From Candidatus Acidulodesulfobacterium acidiphilum (lineage in GTDB: Bacteria; SZUA-79; Acidulodesulfobacterales; Acidulodesulfobacteraceae), in NCBI GenBank assembly GCA_008534395.1, contig SHMQ01000022.1, positions 1-32,654 of the forward strand: a stretch of 32,654 nucleotides of DNA, in the 5' to 3' direction. Each line of letters begins with the position of its first letter. The first letter of the stretch is position 1. Below the pieces are notes generated by a model. The model made no database searches. It saw nothing but the letters and a program-made list of their open reading frames with translations, and had not been told where the DNA came from. Positions 4,095-12,960 of this stretch are shown here, piece by piece. The position numbers were made by a program, and so were the translations under genes.

Positions 4095-6020
4095 TTATAA
4101 TCCAAGGGTTTTTGCTATATTTTCAAAATCGCTTTCTTTCGCTTCTATAAAAGACGTATAGCCTTTATCTATGGATTTAAGCACGTTTAAATCGGCAATA
4201 TTCATCAAAATATTTTTTATTTTAATTTCGATTTCTTTATCTATGTCCGCGTTAATGCATATAGGAAATTGGGGTATGGGGTCGGAAGATGCAATGACTT
4301 TTACCGTATTTATGTTTTCCTCCGCGGCGGAATCCATTACGCATCCGGCATCGAATTCTCCTTCCGCGACAGCCTTTATGACTACGTCGTGTCCGCCGAG
4401 ATAATCGTAAGAAGCAAGGTCTTCCAATTTTATGCCTGCCGATTTAATCATCGCTTTCGGCACCAAAGTAGAACCGGTTGACATTTTTGCGCCGAATGCG
4501 ACCTTTTTGCCTTTTAAATCGTTTATAGTATTTATCGGAGAATTTTTTGCCGTTATTATTACGCTCTTATATGTGGGCGAACCGTTTTTTACCGCAAAAA
4601 CTAAAGGTTTAACTCCGTATTTTTTGCCGGCGCTTAAATATGTAGAAGGGGTCATATAGCCTAACATTGCAACGCCCTTGCCTATATCTTCAACCGAATC
4701 TTCATAACTTGAAGCTACAAACGAACCAAGTTTTATCCCTAAAGAATCGCTTAAATATTTTGTCAGAGGTTGAAATTTCGCTTTCATTATAGATGCCGCT
4801 TCTAAAGGAGCTATGCCGAATAAATATAATCTGATGTTATTAAACTCTTTTTGAAGTTCATATGCCGAATTGGAAAGCGACGTACTTATTTCGGTTGATT
4901 TTTTTGCCGTTTTTACAGTTTCTCCGGAAACTTTCTGTACGACGAGTAAATTTTTCTCTACGTCTTCGACCGCTATTTGGAGCTGTTCCGCCGATGAAGA
5001 TATAATATCTATATTACTTTTCTCTTCCTTTACCGCATTCATTATATTTCTAAATATTTCTTCTGCCGTTTTAGTTTTTTCGGATATAGCCTTTACTTCT
5101 TCGACGGAGTTTTTTATAGCTTCCGCAGTCCTTGAAGTTTCTTCCATAAGTCCTTCTATTATCTGCCTTGTATCGGAAGTCGACTTGCTTGTTCTTTCGG
5201 CAAGTTTTTTAACTTCGTCGGCAACTACCGCAAAACCTCTTCCTTGCTCTCCGGCTCTTGCCGCTTCAATCGCCGCGTTTAAAGACAACAGGTTTGTCTG
5301 GTCGGCTATATCGCTTATAAGCGAAATAACGTCGCCTATTTCTTTAGACCTGTCGTCTAAAGTCTGCATGGTAGTTTTAAGATTTTCTATCGAATCTGAA
5401 ACTTTTTTGATATCGGATATTATTGCTTCTATCATTAAGTTTCCTTCTCCTGCTTTTTTAAAAGAATCGCTGGAAGAATTTTGAGCAAACTTTGCGCCTT
5501 TGGTCATTTCTTTATGAGACATGATAATTTCGTCTATTGCGCTTGAAATAGAAGAAATTTGACCGACTAGGGATTCGTTTTCTTTGTAAATTTTTTCCAT
5601 TTCGGCGCTTTCTATTCTTGCGTCAACGACGACGTTATTTGTAGAATCTACAGATTTTATAAAAATATTATAAAGATTTTTAAAAAGTTCGTTTACCTTG
5701 ACGTCTAAACCGAAAAAATTAATTTGCGGCAAGTTTTTACGCAAATCTTTATCTTTATAAAGAAAATCGTCTATGAAATTATTGATTATTTCGGCTTTTT
5801 TCTTAACAGACCTATTAATTAGAAAAATGGAAAAATAAAATGCGGCAGAAAAAATTACAGCAGAAAAAATTAATAATTTGTTATGGATTATTAACGAAAA
5901 TATTATAAAAAATATTGCAACTACTGCGAATAATATTGAAGTTATAACGGTAATGTTATTAAAACGGTTTGGTTCAGTACGATCGGTATTTTTTTTGCCG
6001 GACTTAAATAAACTGCTCAT
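4095..6020 (-). CDS. methyl-accepting chemotaxis-type receptor with C-terminal PhnD-like binding domain
   Basis: 641 residues. Two adjacent membrane helices (about 23-45 and 49-68) are followed by a long helical linker and a methyl-accepting signalling hairpin. Its tip, [20 protein letters not shown] followed by [20 protein letters not shown] (about 238-277), is the universal CheA/CheW contact site. From about residue 397 to the end comes a second domain, including [29 protein letters not shown]-like (read as [11 protein letters not shown]), [12 protein letters not shown] and [11 protein letters not shown]. That is the pattern of PhnD/phosphonate-type periplasmic binding proteins. No HAMP domain and no sizeable periplasmic loop are seen. 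With two N-terminal helices, both the signalling and the binding domain should be cytoplasmic, so it probably senses an internal ligand. A strong GGAGGAGGAGG ribosome site precedes the ATG. No che genes are nearby. Confidence 0.85.
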   Translation of the reverse strand: MSSLFKSGKKNTDRTEPNRFNNITVITSILFAVVAIFFIIFSLIIHNKLLIFSAVIFSAAFYFSIFLINRSVKKKAEIINNFIDDFLYKDKDLRKNLPQINFFGLDVKVNELFKNLYNIFIKSVDSTNNVVVDARIESAEMEKIYKENESLVGQISSISSAIDEIIMSHKEMTKGAKFAQNSSSDSFKKAGEGNLMIEAIISDIKKVSDSIENLKTTMQTLDDRSKEIGDVISLISDIADQTNLLSLNAAIEAARAGEQGRGFAVVADEVKKLAERTSKSTSDTRQIIEGLMEETSRTAEAIKNSVEEVKAISEKTKTAEEIFRNIMNAVKEEKSNIDIISSSAEQLQIAVEDVEKNLLVVQKVSGETVKTAKKSTEISTSLSNSAYELQKEFNNIRLYLFGIAPLEAASIMKAKFQPLTKYLSDSLGIKLGSFVASSYEDSVEDIGKGVAMLGYMTPSTYLSAGKKYGVKPLVFAVKNGSPTYKSVIITAKNSPINTINDLKGKKVAFGAKMSTGSTLVPKAMIKSAGIKLEDLASYDYLGGHDVVIKAVAEGEFDAGCVMDSAAEENINTVKVIASSDPIPQFPICINADIDKEIEIKIKNILMNIADLNVLKSIDKGYTSFIEAKESDFENIAKTLGL

Positions 6021-6263
6021 AAATTTACCCTCCTCCTCCTAACATCGCGCTTTTTGATTTTACTATGCTGATATAAAATAAAATAATTATGGCGTATTTT
6101 TATTTTTCTTCATATTTAATATATAAAACAATATTTATATTAAATTTTACAACATATATTTAAAATAATAAAGGTATTTTATTGTATGTTTATTAAAAAT
6201 TAATTTTTATTTTGACTGACAGATAGGAAATTACTTTGGAATGTTTATTTGCTGGGTTTTTAA

Positions 6264-6340
6264 TGGTCGGGACGACAGGATTTGAACCTGCGACCCCCTG
6301 CACCCCATGCAGGTGCGCTACCGAGCTGCGCCACGTCCCG
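6264..6340 (-). tRNA. tRNA-Pro, anticodon GGG, CCA encoded
   Basis: Minus strand: the acceptor CGGGACG pairs with CGTCCCG, the anticodon arm is CCTGC/GCAGG around ATGGGGT (anticodon GGG), and the T-loop is TTCAAAT. Discriminator A and an encoded CCA (complement of 6264-6266) follow. It is the second proline tRNA in the window, in opposite orientation to the first, and shares most of its 3' half with it. Confidence 0.95.
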
Positions 6341-6394
6341 AAAAACGATATTGCTTAATTAGTAGAATGGTTTATTCTATTTATTGTAATATTA

Positions 6395-6424
6395 ATTATA
6401 CCCTCTTTATTTTAAAAAAGTCAA
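6395..6424 (-). promoter_or_regulatory. promoter of tRNA-Pro(GGG)
   Basis: Minus strand: TTGACT (6419-6424), an 18-bp spacer and TATAAT (6395-6400) lie about 55 bp before the tRNA. The rest of the 328-bp gap between this tRNA and arsB holds only A/T-rich sequence and weak TATAAT matches at 6553 and 6598, with no convincing -35 for arsB. Confidence 0.6.
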
Positions 6425-6668
6425 TAAAACTTTGCCGGAATTTTGCCTGAGCATTACAGTTAAGACATGCAGGCTCTAATCATTATTTTTTAATAAAAAT
6501 TTAACCGGTCGTTTTTTTATTTATTTTTATTCTTAAATTCATAAAATTGTATTATAATTTATAGATATAAAATAAGCATAATATTGCAAAAATATTGTAT
6601 AATTATTATGGTTGTTCATGTGTTTTTTTATGGTTTAACTAAAATAACAAATAAGAGGCTCCCTGTTT

Positions 6669-7976
6669 ATGCACTTTTACGGTTATTTAATAGTAACGTC
6701 TGTTATAATATTTTTATTCACGCTTTTTCTGATAATAAAAAAACCTTACAATATCGGCATAGGCTGGAGTGCCGTTATTGGAGCCCTGCTGGCGCTTATT
6801 TTTAACGTAATAGTTTTAAAAGACGTAATAAAAGTATTCGATATAGTATGGGACGCTACTTTTACTTTTGTCGCTATAATTATAATTTCGATAATTTTAG
6901 ACGAAATAGGATTTTTTGAATGGGCGGCGCTTCATATAGCAAAGCTTGCCGGCGGCAGCGGCAGAAAAATGTTTGTTTACGTTATTCTGCTTGGGGCTTT
7001 AGTGTCGGCTCTTTTCGCAAACGACGGAGCGGCGCTGATTATAACTCCTATAATTTACGAAAAGATGAAAGCTCTTAAATTCGAAAGAAAGAATATACTG
7101 CCGTTTATTATGGCGGGAGGATTTATTGCGGATGCGGCGAGTATTCCTTTTAAGATTTCAAATTTGGTCAATATCGTTTCGGCGGACTATTTTAATTTAG
7201 GTTTTTTTACATACTTTATAGACATGTATCTGCCCGATATATTTTCGATTGTAATATCGGTAATTGTTTTGTTTTTATATTTCAGAAAAGATATTCCTAA
7301 AAGTTACGACGTCAATCTGCTGAAAAACCCAAGAGAAGCTATTAAAGACCGTTCGATGTTTAAATTTTCATTTTTGATTTTAGCGCTGCTTCTGGGCGGA
7401 TATTTTTTAAGCGAATTTTTAAATCTGCCGGTTTCTGCTTTCGCGATAACTTTTGCTCTTTTGTTCGTTATACTTGGATTTAAAAGCCCTGCCGTTAATT
7501 TAAAAACCGTATTCAAAAACGCTCCGTGGAATATAGTAGTATTTTCTCTCGGAATGTATTTAGTGGTTTTTGGTCTTAAAAACGCAGGGCTTACTTTTCT
7601 TTTGGGTAAATCTATCGCGTATATAGCAGGCTTCGACGGATTCGCCATTACGCTTTATACCGGATATCTCGCGGCCTTTATATCGTCTATTATGAACAAT
7701 ATGCCGACGGTCATGATAAATTCTCTTGCGATTCATTCGGCAAATTTAAAGTCCGTAATGCTTAAACCTTCGGTATATGCTAACGTAATAGGATGCGATC
7801 TAGGTCCAAAGTTGACGCCTATAGGTTCGTTGGCGACGCTTTTGTGGCTTAACGTATTGGAAAGAAAAGGAATTAAAATTACGTGGGGCTATTATATGAA
7901 GGTAGGTTTTATTATTACTCTGCCGGTGCTTTTTGTAACTCTGCTTGGGCTGTATATTAGATTATTTTTGTTCTAA
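6669..7976 (+). CDS. arsB: arsenite efflux pump ArsB
   Basis: 435 residues with about a dozen hydrophobic segments, full length for ArsB. ArsB carries As(OH)3/Sb(III) out across the inner membrane, driven by the proton gradient or with ArsA. Landmarks: IGWSAVIGALLAL, IVWDATFTFVAIIIISIILD followed by EIGFFEWAALH, SALFANDGAALIITPI, FIADAASIPFKISNLVNIVS, APWNIVVFSLGMYLVVFGL, MNNMPTVMI and NVIGCDLGPKLTPIGSLATL, all in the family order. The two Asn-rich half-site motifs (FANDGAA and MNNMPT) are present. An AAGAGG lies about 10 nt before the ATG. There is no arsA, arsC or arsR directly next to it; the closest ArsR-type regulator is about 8 kb away, so its regulation is not shown here. Confidence 0.95.
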   Translation: MHFYGYLIVTSVIIFLFTLFLIIKKPYNIGIGWSAVIGALLALIFNVIVLKDVIKVFDIVWDATFTFVAIIIISIILDEIGFFEWAALHIAKLAGGSGRKMFVYVILLGALVSALFANDGAALIITPIIYEKMKALKFERKNILPFIMAGGFIADAASIPFKISNLVNIVSADYFNLGFFTYFIDMYLPDIFSIVISVIVLFLYFRKDIPKSYDVNLLKNPREAIKDRSMFKFSFLILALLLGGYFLSEFLNLPVSAFAITFALLFVILGFKSPAVNLKTVFKNAPWNIVVFSLGMYLVVFGLKNAGLTFLLGKSIAYIAGFDGFAITLYTGYLAAFISSIMNNMPTVMINSLAIHSANLKSVMLKPSVYANVIGCDLGPKLTPIGSLATLLWLNVLERKGIKITWGYYMKVGFIITLPVLFVTLLGLYIRLFLF

Positions 7977-8040
7977 TTTTTTAATACATTAATACCGCCC
8001 TTTTAAAGCTATTTCAAATTCAACAGTTTATATTGCGCTT

Positions 8041-10767
8041 ATGGCTGATTCGGTTACGACAGATAAAACACATATTGATTCCGGCAACTTGGAAAACGGC
8101 AAAAACAATTCCGGCGCTATTTCCGGTAACCCTAAAAATAACGCCGACACAGCCGTTATAAACGGCATAATAAAAAAAATTATATTTCAAAACCCGGAAA
8201 ACGGTTTTACTATATTAAATATTTTTTCGTCCGGAAGATTTATAACAGCTTCAGGAAATATATTCGATAAACCTATAACGGATTCAAAAATCAAGCTTAA
8301 AGGCGAATTTATCCATCATAAAAAATACGGATACCAGTTTAGCTTCAGCGAATACGAAATATCGCTCTCAAACAGCAAAACGGCCGTAATAGATTATCTT
8401 TCTTCAAATATATTTAAAGGCATAGGCAAGGTTTTGGCAAATCAAATTTATGAAAAATTTAAGGAAAAAACATTAGAAATAATAGACAACGATCCTGAAA
8501 GATTAAGGGAGGTAGGAGGAATTGGCAGAGTAAAACTTTCAATTATCATAGAAGGCTTGAAAGAAAGTTACGGATTAAGAAAAGCTATAATGTTTTTTAA
8601 GCCCTATCAGTTCAGCGATTATCAAATTAAGTCTATTTATAATCAGTTTCAGGAAAAATCTATTGCCGTAGCAAAAGAAAATCCTTATTTATTTACAGAA
8701 ATAAAAGGCATAGGTTTTAAAAAAGCCGATATTATGGCAGAAAAATTAGGCATTAAAAAAGACGACCCCAACAGAATAAAAGAAGCTGTAAAATATGTTA
8801 TAGGACAATTATGCGAACAGTCGGGAAACTGTTTCGTTTATTATAAAGATATTAAAAAAGGGATAAACGAGATAATAATAGAAAACGACGGCATTAATTC
8901 GGATAAACCCGATAATTTTAACGGCGCCGATAATAATAATAGGGATGCGGATAAACGGGATATATCTCTTAGCGGCGAGATTCTCGAGTCTTATATTAAC
9001 GATTTGGTTAAAGAAAAAAAATTAATTATCGACTTATCGCCCGAAGACGATAATAATAAAAAAAATAATAGCCATGTTAATAGCGGCAATGATTACAATT
9101 TCCATTATGACCAAATAAACCAATATGACCAATATGATTATAATATTAATAAAGCAAAAATATATCTGCCGGTTTATTATTACAGCGAAATAGGCGCGGC
9201 TAAAGAACTTAAAAGAATATCAGGCTCCTCGTCTGAGGTAAAATTTAACAAAGAAACAACATATAAACTTTCCGAAAAAGATTCCGTCTCTTTGACAGAC
9301 GAACAAAAAAACGCAGTGCAGAATGCATTAAATTATAAAATTTCCGTAATATCCGGCGGACCGGGTACCGGGAAATCTACGGTTATAAAAACGATAGCGG
9401 GTTTGTACGGAGATAAAAAAATTGCTTTAACTTCATTGTCCGGAAAAGCGGCGCAAAGGCTTTCGGATATCATAGAATCCGGTAATTTAAACAGGGAAAA
9501 TATAACTATTTCCACAATACACAGACTTCTTAAAGCTCAATTCGACAGAAATACGAACGAGTCCGTATTTTTATACAACGAAACCAATAAACTTCCCCAC
9601 GATTTAATAGTAATAGACGAAATGAGCATGGTCGATATAATGATTTTTTATAAACTTTTAAAAGCCGTGAAAGACGATGCCGTCCTTGTTTTGGTCGGAG
9701 ACGTTAACCAGATACCTTCCGTCAGCCCGGGCGACGTATTAAGGGATATAATTAAAACCGAAAAATTTTTTCCCGCAACGTTTTTAAACAAAGTTTTCAG
9801 GCAGAATGAAGGCGGCTTGATAAACTTGAATGCGCACAATCTGTTGAATAACAAAAAATTTATAACCGGAAAACGAGAGGACGGGAAAAAAGAATTTATA
9901 ATAAAGTACAGAAAAGAATACGATACCGCTCAATCCGGCAAAGACGAACTATTAAAAGACTTTGAAGAATTTATAAAAAAAATAGCATACAAAAGGCTGC
10001 CGGCAAAGAATAAAATAAAATCTTTCGATTTCGACGACATTCAGGTTTTAACCCCTATGAGAAAAGGAATATTAGGATACAACAATTTAAATAAGATAAT
10101 TCAGGAAACGTTTAATCCTAGTCCGTTAGAGACATCGGAAGCGAAAGCAGTGTCGGTATTTCCGCCCGATTCAAATTCGTCCGCCGGAAACGAAAATATA
10201 AAAGAGCGCAATCCGAACGGCGGTATAAATGACGACCTTAACCAACTTAACCAAAGCAATTCTTTCATATATAACGGAATTCAATTTAAATTATACGATA
10301 AGGTCATACAAAAAAAGAACAATTACGATCTTGAAGTGTTTAACGGGGACACCGGCTATATTATAAATATAGACCATGAAGAAAAAACCGTTTCGGTCGA
10401 TTTTTCCAATTATTTTGCGGGAAAAACTGGAATTAAAAATGAAATTTTAGATGATATAAATTATGATAGCGATAAAAACAGAATAGTAAAATATGATTTT
10501 TTAGACGTTTACGAAAATATAATGCCGGCATATGCCCTGTCTATCCACAAAGCGCAAGGAAGCGAATTCAATAACGTCATAGTGCTGTTTCATCAGTCGC
10601 ACTTTATGATGCTGAAAAAAAATCTATTATATACCGCAATTACCAGAGGGAAGAAAAACGTAGTTATCTTCGGAACGTATAAAGCTTTCGGCATAGCGAT
10701 GAATTCCAAAGAAGAAATAAGGAATTCGGGTTTGAAAGAAAGAATAATGGAAGTATTCAACGCGTAG
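8041..10767 (+). CDS. recD2: RecD2-type 5'-3' DNA helicase with Asn/Asp-rich insertions
   Basis: 908 residues against about 720-750 for usual RecD2. RecD2 is a RecBC-independent superfamily 1B helicase used in DNA repair. Order: N-terminal OB-like region (about 40-110, GIIKKIIFQNPENGFTIL), helix-hairpin-helix repeats (GIGKVLANQIY, GVGGIGR-like REVGGIGRVK, IKGIGFKKADIMA), helicase domain 1 with Walker A SGGPGTGKST (438-447) and Walker B VIDEMSMVD (524-532), and helicase domain 2 ending in AYALSIHKAQGSEFNNVIVL and YTAITRGKKNVVIFG. Extra length comes from a 35-residue hydrophilic N-terminus, a low-complexity segment at about 280-370 (runs of N, D, K, then a Q/Y/D-rich stretch), and another at about 699-742. 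The ATG has no clear Shine-Dalgarno. Confident on family; the insertions are unusual. Confidence 0.92.
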   Translation: MADSVTTDKTHIDSGNLENGKNNSGAISGNPKNNADTAVINGIIKKIIFQNPENGFTILNIFSSGRFITASGNIFDKPITDSKIKLKGEFIHHKKYGYQFSFSEYEISLSNSKTAVIDYLSSNIFKGIGKVLANQIYEKFKEKTLEIIDNDPERLREVGGIGRVKLSIIIEGLKESYGLRKAIMFFKPYQFSDYQIKSIYNQFQEKSIAVAKENPYLFTEIKGIGFKKADIMAEKLGIKKDDPNRIKEAVKYVIGQLCEQSGNCFVYYKDIKKGINEIIIENDGINSDKPDNFNGADNNNRDADKRDISLSGEILESYINDLVKEKKLIIDLSPEDDNNKKNNSHVNSGNDYNFHYDQINQYDQYDYNINKAKIYLPVYYYSEIGAAKELKRISGSSSEVKFNKETTYKLSEKDSVSLTDEQKNAVQNALNYKISVISGGPGTGKSTVIKTIAGLYGDKKIALTSLSGKAAQRLSDIIESGNLNRENITISTIHRLLKAQFDRNTNESVFLYNETNKLPHDLIVIDEMSMVDIMIFYKLLKAVKDDAVLVLVGDVNQIPSVSPGDVLRDIIKTEKFFPATFLNKVFRQNEGGLINLNAHNLLNNKKFITGKREDGKKEFIIKYRKEYDTAQSGKDELLKDFEEFIKKIAYKRLPAKNKIKSFDFDDIQVLTPMRKGILGYNNLNKIIQETFNPSPLETSEAKAVSVFPPDSNSSAGNENIKERNPNGGINDDLNQLNQSNSFIYNGIQFKLYDKVIQKKNNYDLEVFNGDTGYIINIDHEEKTVSVDFSNYFAGKTGIKNEILDDINYDSDKNRIVKYDFLDVYENIMPAYALSIHKAQGSEFNNVIVLFHQSHFMMLKKNLLYTAITRGKKNVVIFGTYKAFGIAMNSKEEIRNSGLKERIMEVFNA

Positions 10768-10807
10768 CTTTGGAAAAATCGTTGTTAAATGGCGGAGAGA
10801 GAGGGAT
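10768..10807 (+). repeat. 40-bp direct repeat, copy 1, contains tRNA-Ser 3' end
   Basis: Identical to 10907-10946, 139 bp further on. The second copy covers the last 18 bp of tRNA-Ser(GCU) including CCA, plus 22 bp of flank, so this copy is a duplicated tRNA 3' end starting one base after the recD2 stop codon. The layout resembles a left-over attachment site. Confidence 0.9.
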
Positions 10808-10839
10808 GAACTTTTCTTTGAAAAGTTTAAATACCTACA

Positions 10840-10878
10840 AACCCTCTTGCGCGCTTCGCGCTCCGAGGGTTCGAATCC
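10840..10878 (+). repeat. hairpin plus inverted copy of the tRNA-Ser T-arm
   Basis: AACCCTC (10840-10846) pairs with GAGGGTT (10865-10871), with an inner GCGCG/CGCGC stem. CCGAGGGTTCGAATCC (10863-10878) equals 16 nt of the tRNA-Ser T-arm in the opposite orientation. There is no T run after it, so it is not an obvious terminator of recD2. A smaller perfect stem, AACTTTTC/GAAAAGTT, is at 10809-10827. Confidence 0.7.
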
Positions 10879-10906
10879 TGTTAACTGTATAGAATTAATT
10901 AAACGT

Positions 10907-10946
10907 CTTTGGAAAAATCGTTGTTAAATGGCGGAGAGAGAGGGAT
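10907..10946 (+). repeat. 40-bp direct repeat, copy 2, overlaps tRNA-Ser 3' end
   Basis: Same 40 bases as 10768-10807. The right half is the 3' end of tRNA-Ser(GCU). Confidence 0.9.
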
Positions 10947-11023
10947 TCGAACCCTCGGTACATCTTTTAGGACATACATTCGCTTAGCAGGCGAACGCCT
11001 TCGACCTACTCGGCCATCTCTCC
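10929..11023 (-). tRNA. tRNA-Ser, anticodon GCU, CCA encoded
   Basis: Minus strand: the acceptor GGAGAGA pairs with TCTCTCC, the anticodon arm TTCGC/GCGAA encloses CTGCTAA (anticodon GCT), a long variable arm follows (ATGTATGTCCTAAAAGATGT), then the T-loop TTCGAAT. Discriminator G and an encoded CCA (complement of 10929-10931) complete it. Type II serine tRNA, complete. Confidence 0.95.
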
Positions 11024-11070
11024 TTTAAAATAAAACTAAACTTTAATCGGATGATTATTAATTTATTAAT

Positions 11071-11099
11071 AATATAACATTATAAAAATTTTTATTCAA
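11071..11099 (-). promoter_or_regulatory. promoter of tRNA-Ser(GCU)
   Basis: Minus strand: TTGAAT (11094-11099), a 17-bp spacer and TATATT (11071-11076), with the tRNA beginning about 48 bp downstream. Confidence 0.5.
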
Positions 11100-11132
11100 G
11101 CGGTAACTATACTATAGCCTTAATCCTGAATT

Positions 11133-11159
11133 AGAAAAAGGTGTCAGACACCTTTTTCT
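11133..11159. repeat. solo REP-like palindrome, possible bidirectional terminator of pyk
   Basis: AGAAAAAGGTGTC, a central A, then GACACCTTTTTCT: perfect 13-bp arms. The same arms bound the 89-bp elements at 17655 and 18281, and the flank CCTTAATCCTGAA (11119-11131) is also found, inverted, beside the element at 17653. GC-rich stems with T5 on either side could terminate transcription leaving pyk. REP-type elements of this kind are usually moved by RAYT transposases; none is in the window. Confidence 0.75.
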
Positions 11160-11262
11160 CACATTTTTCTAAGTATTATGACATATTCGGAATATTTTTT
11201 ATTGTTCTTTTGAAAGACTAAAGTATTATTACAATAACCGTCTTTATCCTGCAATATAATTC

Positions 11263-12798
11263 TCAATCCGCGCACAACTTGACTATTTTAACAAAATCCG
11301 TAGAACCAGGCTCGCCTATTGGAACGCCTCCGGTGATTACGGCATAATCTGGGCATTTATGCCCCGACTTCTTAATTTCATTTTTAATTAAATCTATTAC
11401 GTCCTGCAAGTCTATATTTTTATCGGTTATATTTTTCATAGTTATGCAGGAAACTCCGTAGTTTAACGACAGCCTTCTTTTTGCGGAATCATCCGGCACT
11501 ACCGCCACAATGGGAACCGGAGGTTTAAATGAGGATATTAAATTGGCGGTGTAACCCGACCTGGTTATTGCCGCTATAATGCAATTATCTAATAACCCCG
11601 ATGCCGTCGATGCCGTTTCTGCTATTATATCGGAAATATCGTCGGCGTTTTTTTTAATTTTAACCTTATCGTCACACTCTATACTGCGGCGTTCTAAATA
11701 TCCGATGCCTATGCCGCCGTCATGCCTCAAGTAGGACGCACGCGATTTATAACCGCTATAACCGCCTCCGGAAAACATCCTGCTTTTTTCGGTAGCCTTT
11801 ATAATCTTAGACATATAAGCAACCGTTTCGTCGGGATATTTTCCTATAGCCGTTTCTTCGGAAAGCATTACGGCATCCGTTCCGTCAAAAATAGCGTTGG
11901 AAATATCGGTAACCTCGGCTCTCGTAGGCGTCTCGTTTTCAACCATGGACAAAAGCATCTGCGTTGCCGTTATAACCGGTTTTTTATAGAGATTGGCGAC
12001 GTATATAATCCTCTTTTGTTCTATAGGTATATTTTCTATGGGTGCTTCTACTCCAAGGTCTCCCCTTGCAACCATTAAAGCATCTGCGGCGGCTGCTATT
12101 TTATCGATATTTTTAACGGCTTCCATTTTTTCTATTTTGGCTACTATTAAAAATTTTTTTGACGGATATTCGTCTTTGAGCAATTTCTTTACCGACGTTA
12201 TATCTTCGGAACTTCTTACGAAAGATATTGCAAACATATCTGCGCCGTATTCGGCTCCGAATTTTAAAAATTTTTTATCGTTTTCCGTAACGGACGGAAT
12301 GCTGAGTTTTGAATCGGGAAAATTTATTCCCTTTTCAGCTTTTAAAACGCCTTTTGTCAGAATTTCGGCTTCAAGTTCGTTAAGATTTAACTTTTTTACT
12401 ATTTTCAGCTTTATTTTGCCGTCGTCTATATACACCAAATTTTTAGGTTTTATATCGTCGCAGAGATAAGGATAATCTATATAAATTTTTCGTTCGTCGG
12501 AAACCGTATATTTATTCGTTAAAATTATAGCATTTCCTTTTTGCAGATTAATTGAATCTTTATTTAATTTTCCGGTTCTTATTTTCGGCCCCGGCAAATC
12601 GATTAAAATTGCGGTATTTTCGGATACCGACCTTATTTTTTTAATCGCCTCGGCAAAATAATTTTCGTCTCCATGGGAAAAATTCAGCCTTATTACGTCC
12701 GCTCCGTTTTTTATAAGCTTTTCTATCATCTTTTTTCCGTCGCTGGCAGGACCTAACGTAGCCACGATTTTAACTTTTTTACCGTATATATTTATCAT
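11263..12798 (-). CDS. pyk: pyruvate kinase
   Basis: 511 residues. Catalyses phosphoenolpyruvate + ADP to pyruvate + ATP, the last step of glycolysis. Landmarks: KIVATLGPASDGKKMIEKLI at the N-terminus, VIRLNFSHGD, LIDLPGPKIRTGKL, the B domain (about 70-165), FAISFVRSSEDI, LIVAKIEKMEAVKNIDKI (catalytic Lys), ADALMVARGDLGVEAP, VITATQMLLSMVENETPTRA and TDAVMLSEETAIGKYP. The C-terminal domain has AAITRSGYTANLISSFKPP and ends VITGGVPIGEPGSTDFVKIV. It is about 35 residues longer than usual because of a Gly/Tyr/Arg-rich insertion near residues 345-385 (SGGGYSGYKSRASYLRHDGG) between the A and C domains. Single gene, flanked by the REP-like hairpin downstream and an extended -10 promoter upstream. Confidence 0.95.
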   Translation of the reverse strand: MINIYGKKVKIVATLGPASDGKKMIEKLIKNGADVIRLNFSHGDENYFAEAIKKIRSVSENTAILIDLPGPKIRTGKLNKDSINLQKGNAIILTNKYTVSDERKIYIDYPYLCDDIKPKNLVYIDDGKIKLKIVKKLNLNELEAEILTKGVLKAEKGINFPDSKLSIPSVTENDKKFLKFGAEYGADMFAISFVRSSEDITSVKKLLKDEYPSKKFLIVAKIEKMEAVKNIDKIAAAADALMVARGDLGVEAPIENIPIEQKRIIYVANLYKKPVITATQMLLSMVENETPTRAEVTDISNAIFDGTDAVMLSEETAIGKYPDETVAYMSKIIKATEKSRMFSGGGYSGYKSRASYLRHDGGIGIGYLERRSIECDDKVKIKKNADDISDIIAETASTASGLLDNCIIAAITRSGYTANLISSFKPPVPIVAVVPDDSAKRRLSLNYGVSCITMKNITDKNIDLQDVIDLIKNEIKKSGHKCPDYAVITGGVPIGEPGSTDFVKIVKLCAD

Positions 12799-12874
12799 TT
12801 TAATTTTTTATTTTATCTATTTTTTTAACTACTTTTTAATTTAACGTTTTATTAATTTAGCATTGCTCGTAATG

Positions 12875-12903
12875 ATTATACCAGATAAAATAACATCCCG
12901 CAA
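12875..12903 (-). promoter_or_regulatory. extended -10 promoter of pyk
   Basis: Minus strand: TTGCGG (12898-12903), a 17-bp spacer, then TGG-TATAAT with TATAAT at 12875-12880, 76 bp before the pyk ATG. The -35 is weak and the TGn compensates. Confidence 0.55.
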
Positions 12904-12960
12904 ATTACTATACCAAGTCGTATCTTTACAAAAATAACATAAAAATATAAAATATTGACT

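Noticed and set aside
4870-5484. 204-codon ORF antisense to the chemoreceptor
   Set aside because: It mirrors the helical, Ala/Ser-rich signalling domain, has no ribosome site, and its Ser/Phe-rich product resembles no protein.
10863-10878. Second tRNA-Ser gene on the plus strand
   Set aside because: Only the T-arm matches. There is no anticodon arm, D-arm or acceptor pairing around it.
11722-12469. Two long ORFs antisense to pyk
   Set aside because: Both are shadows of a well-conserved pyruvate kinase; composition and absence of ribosome sites argue against them.
12799-12960. Metal riboswitch (NiCo or similar) before the putative Ni/Co transporter
   Set aside because: The 160-bp region is A/T-rich with no GC-rich stems or conserved loops.
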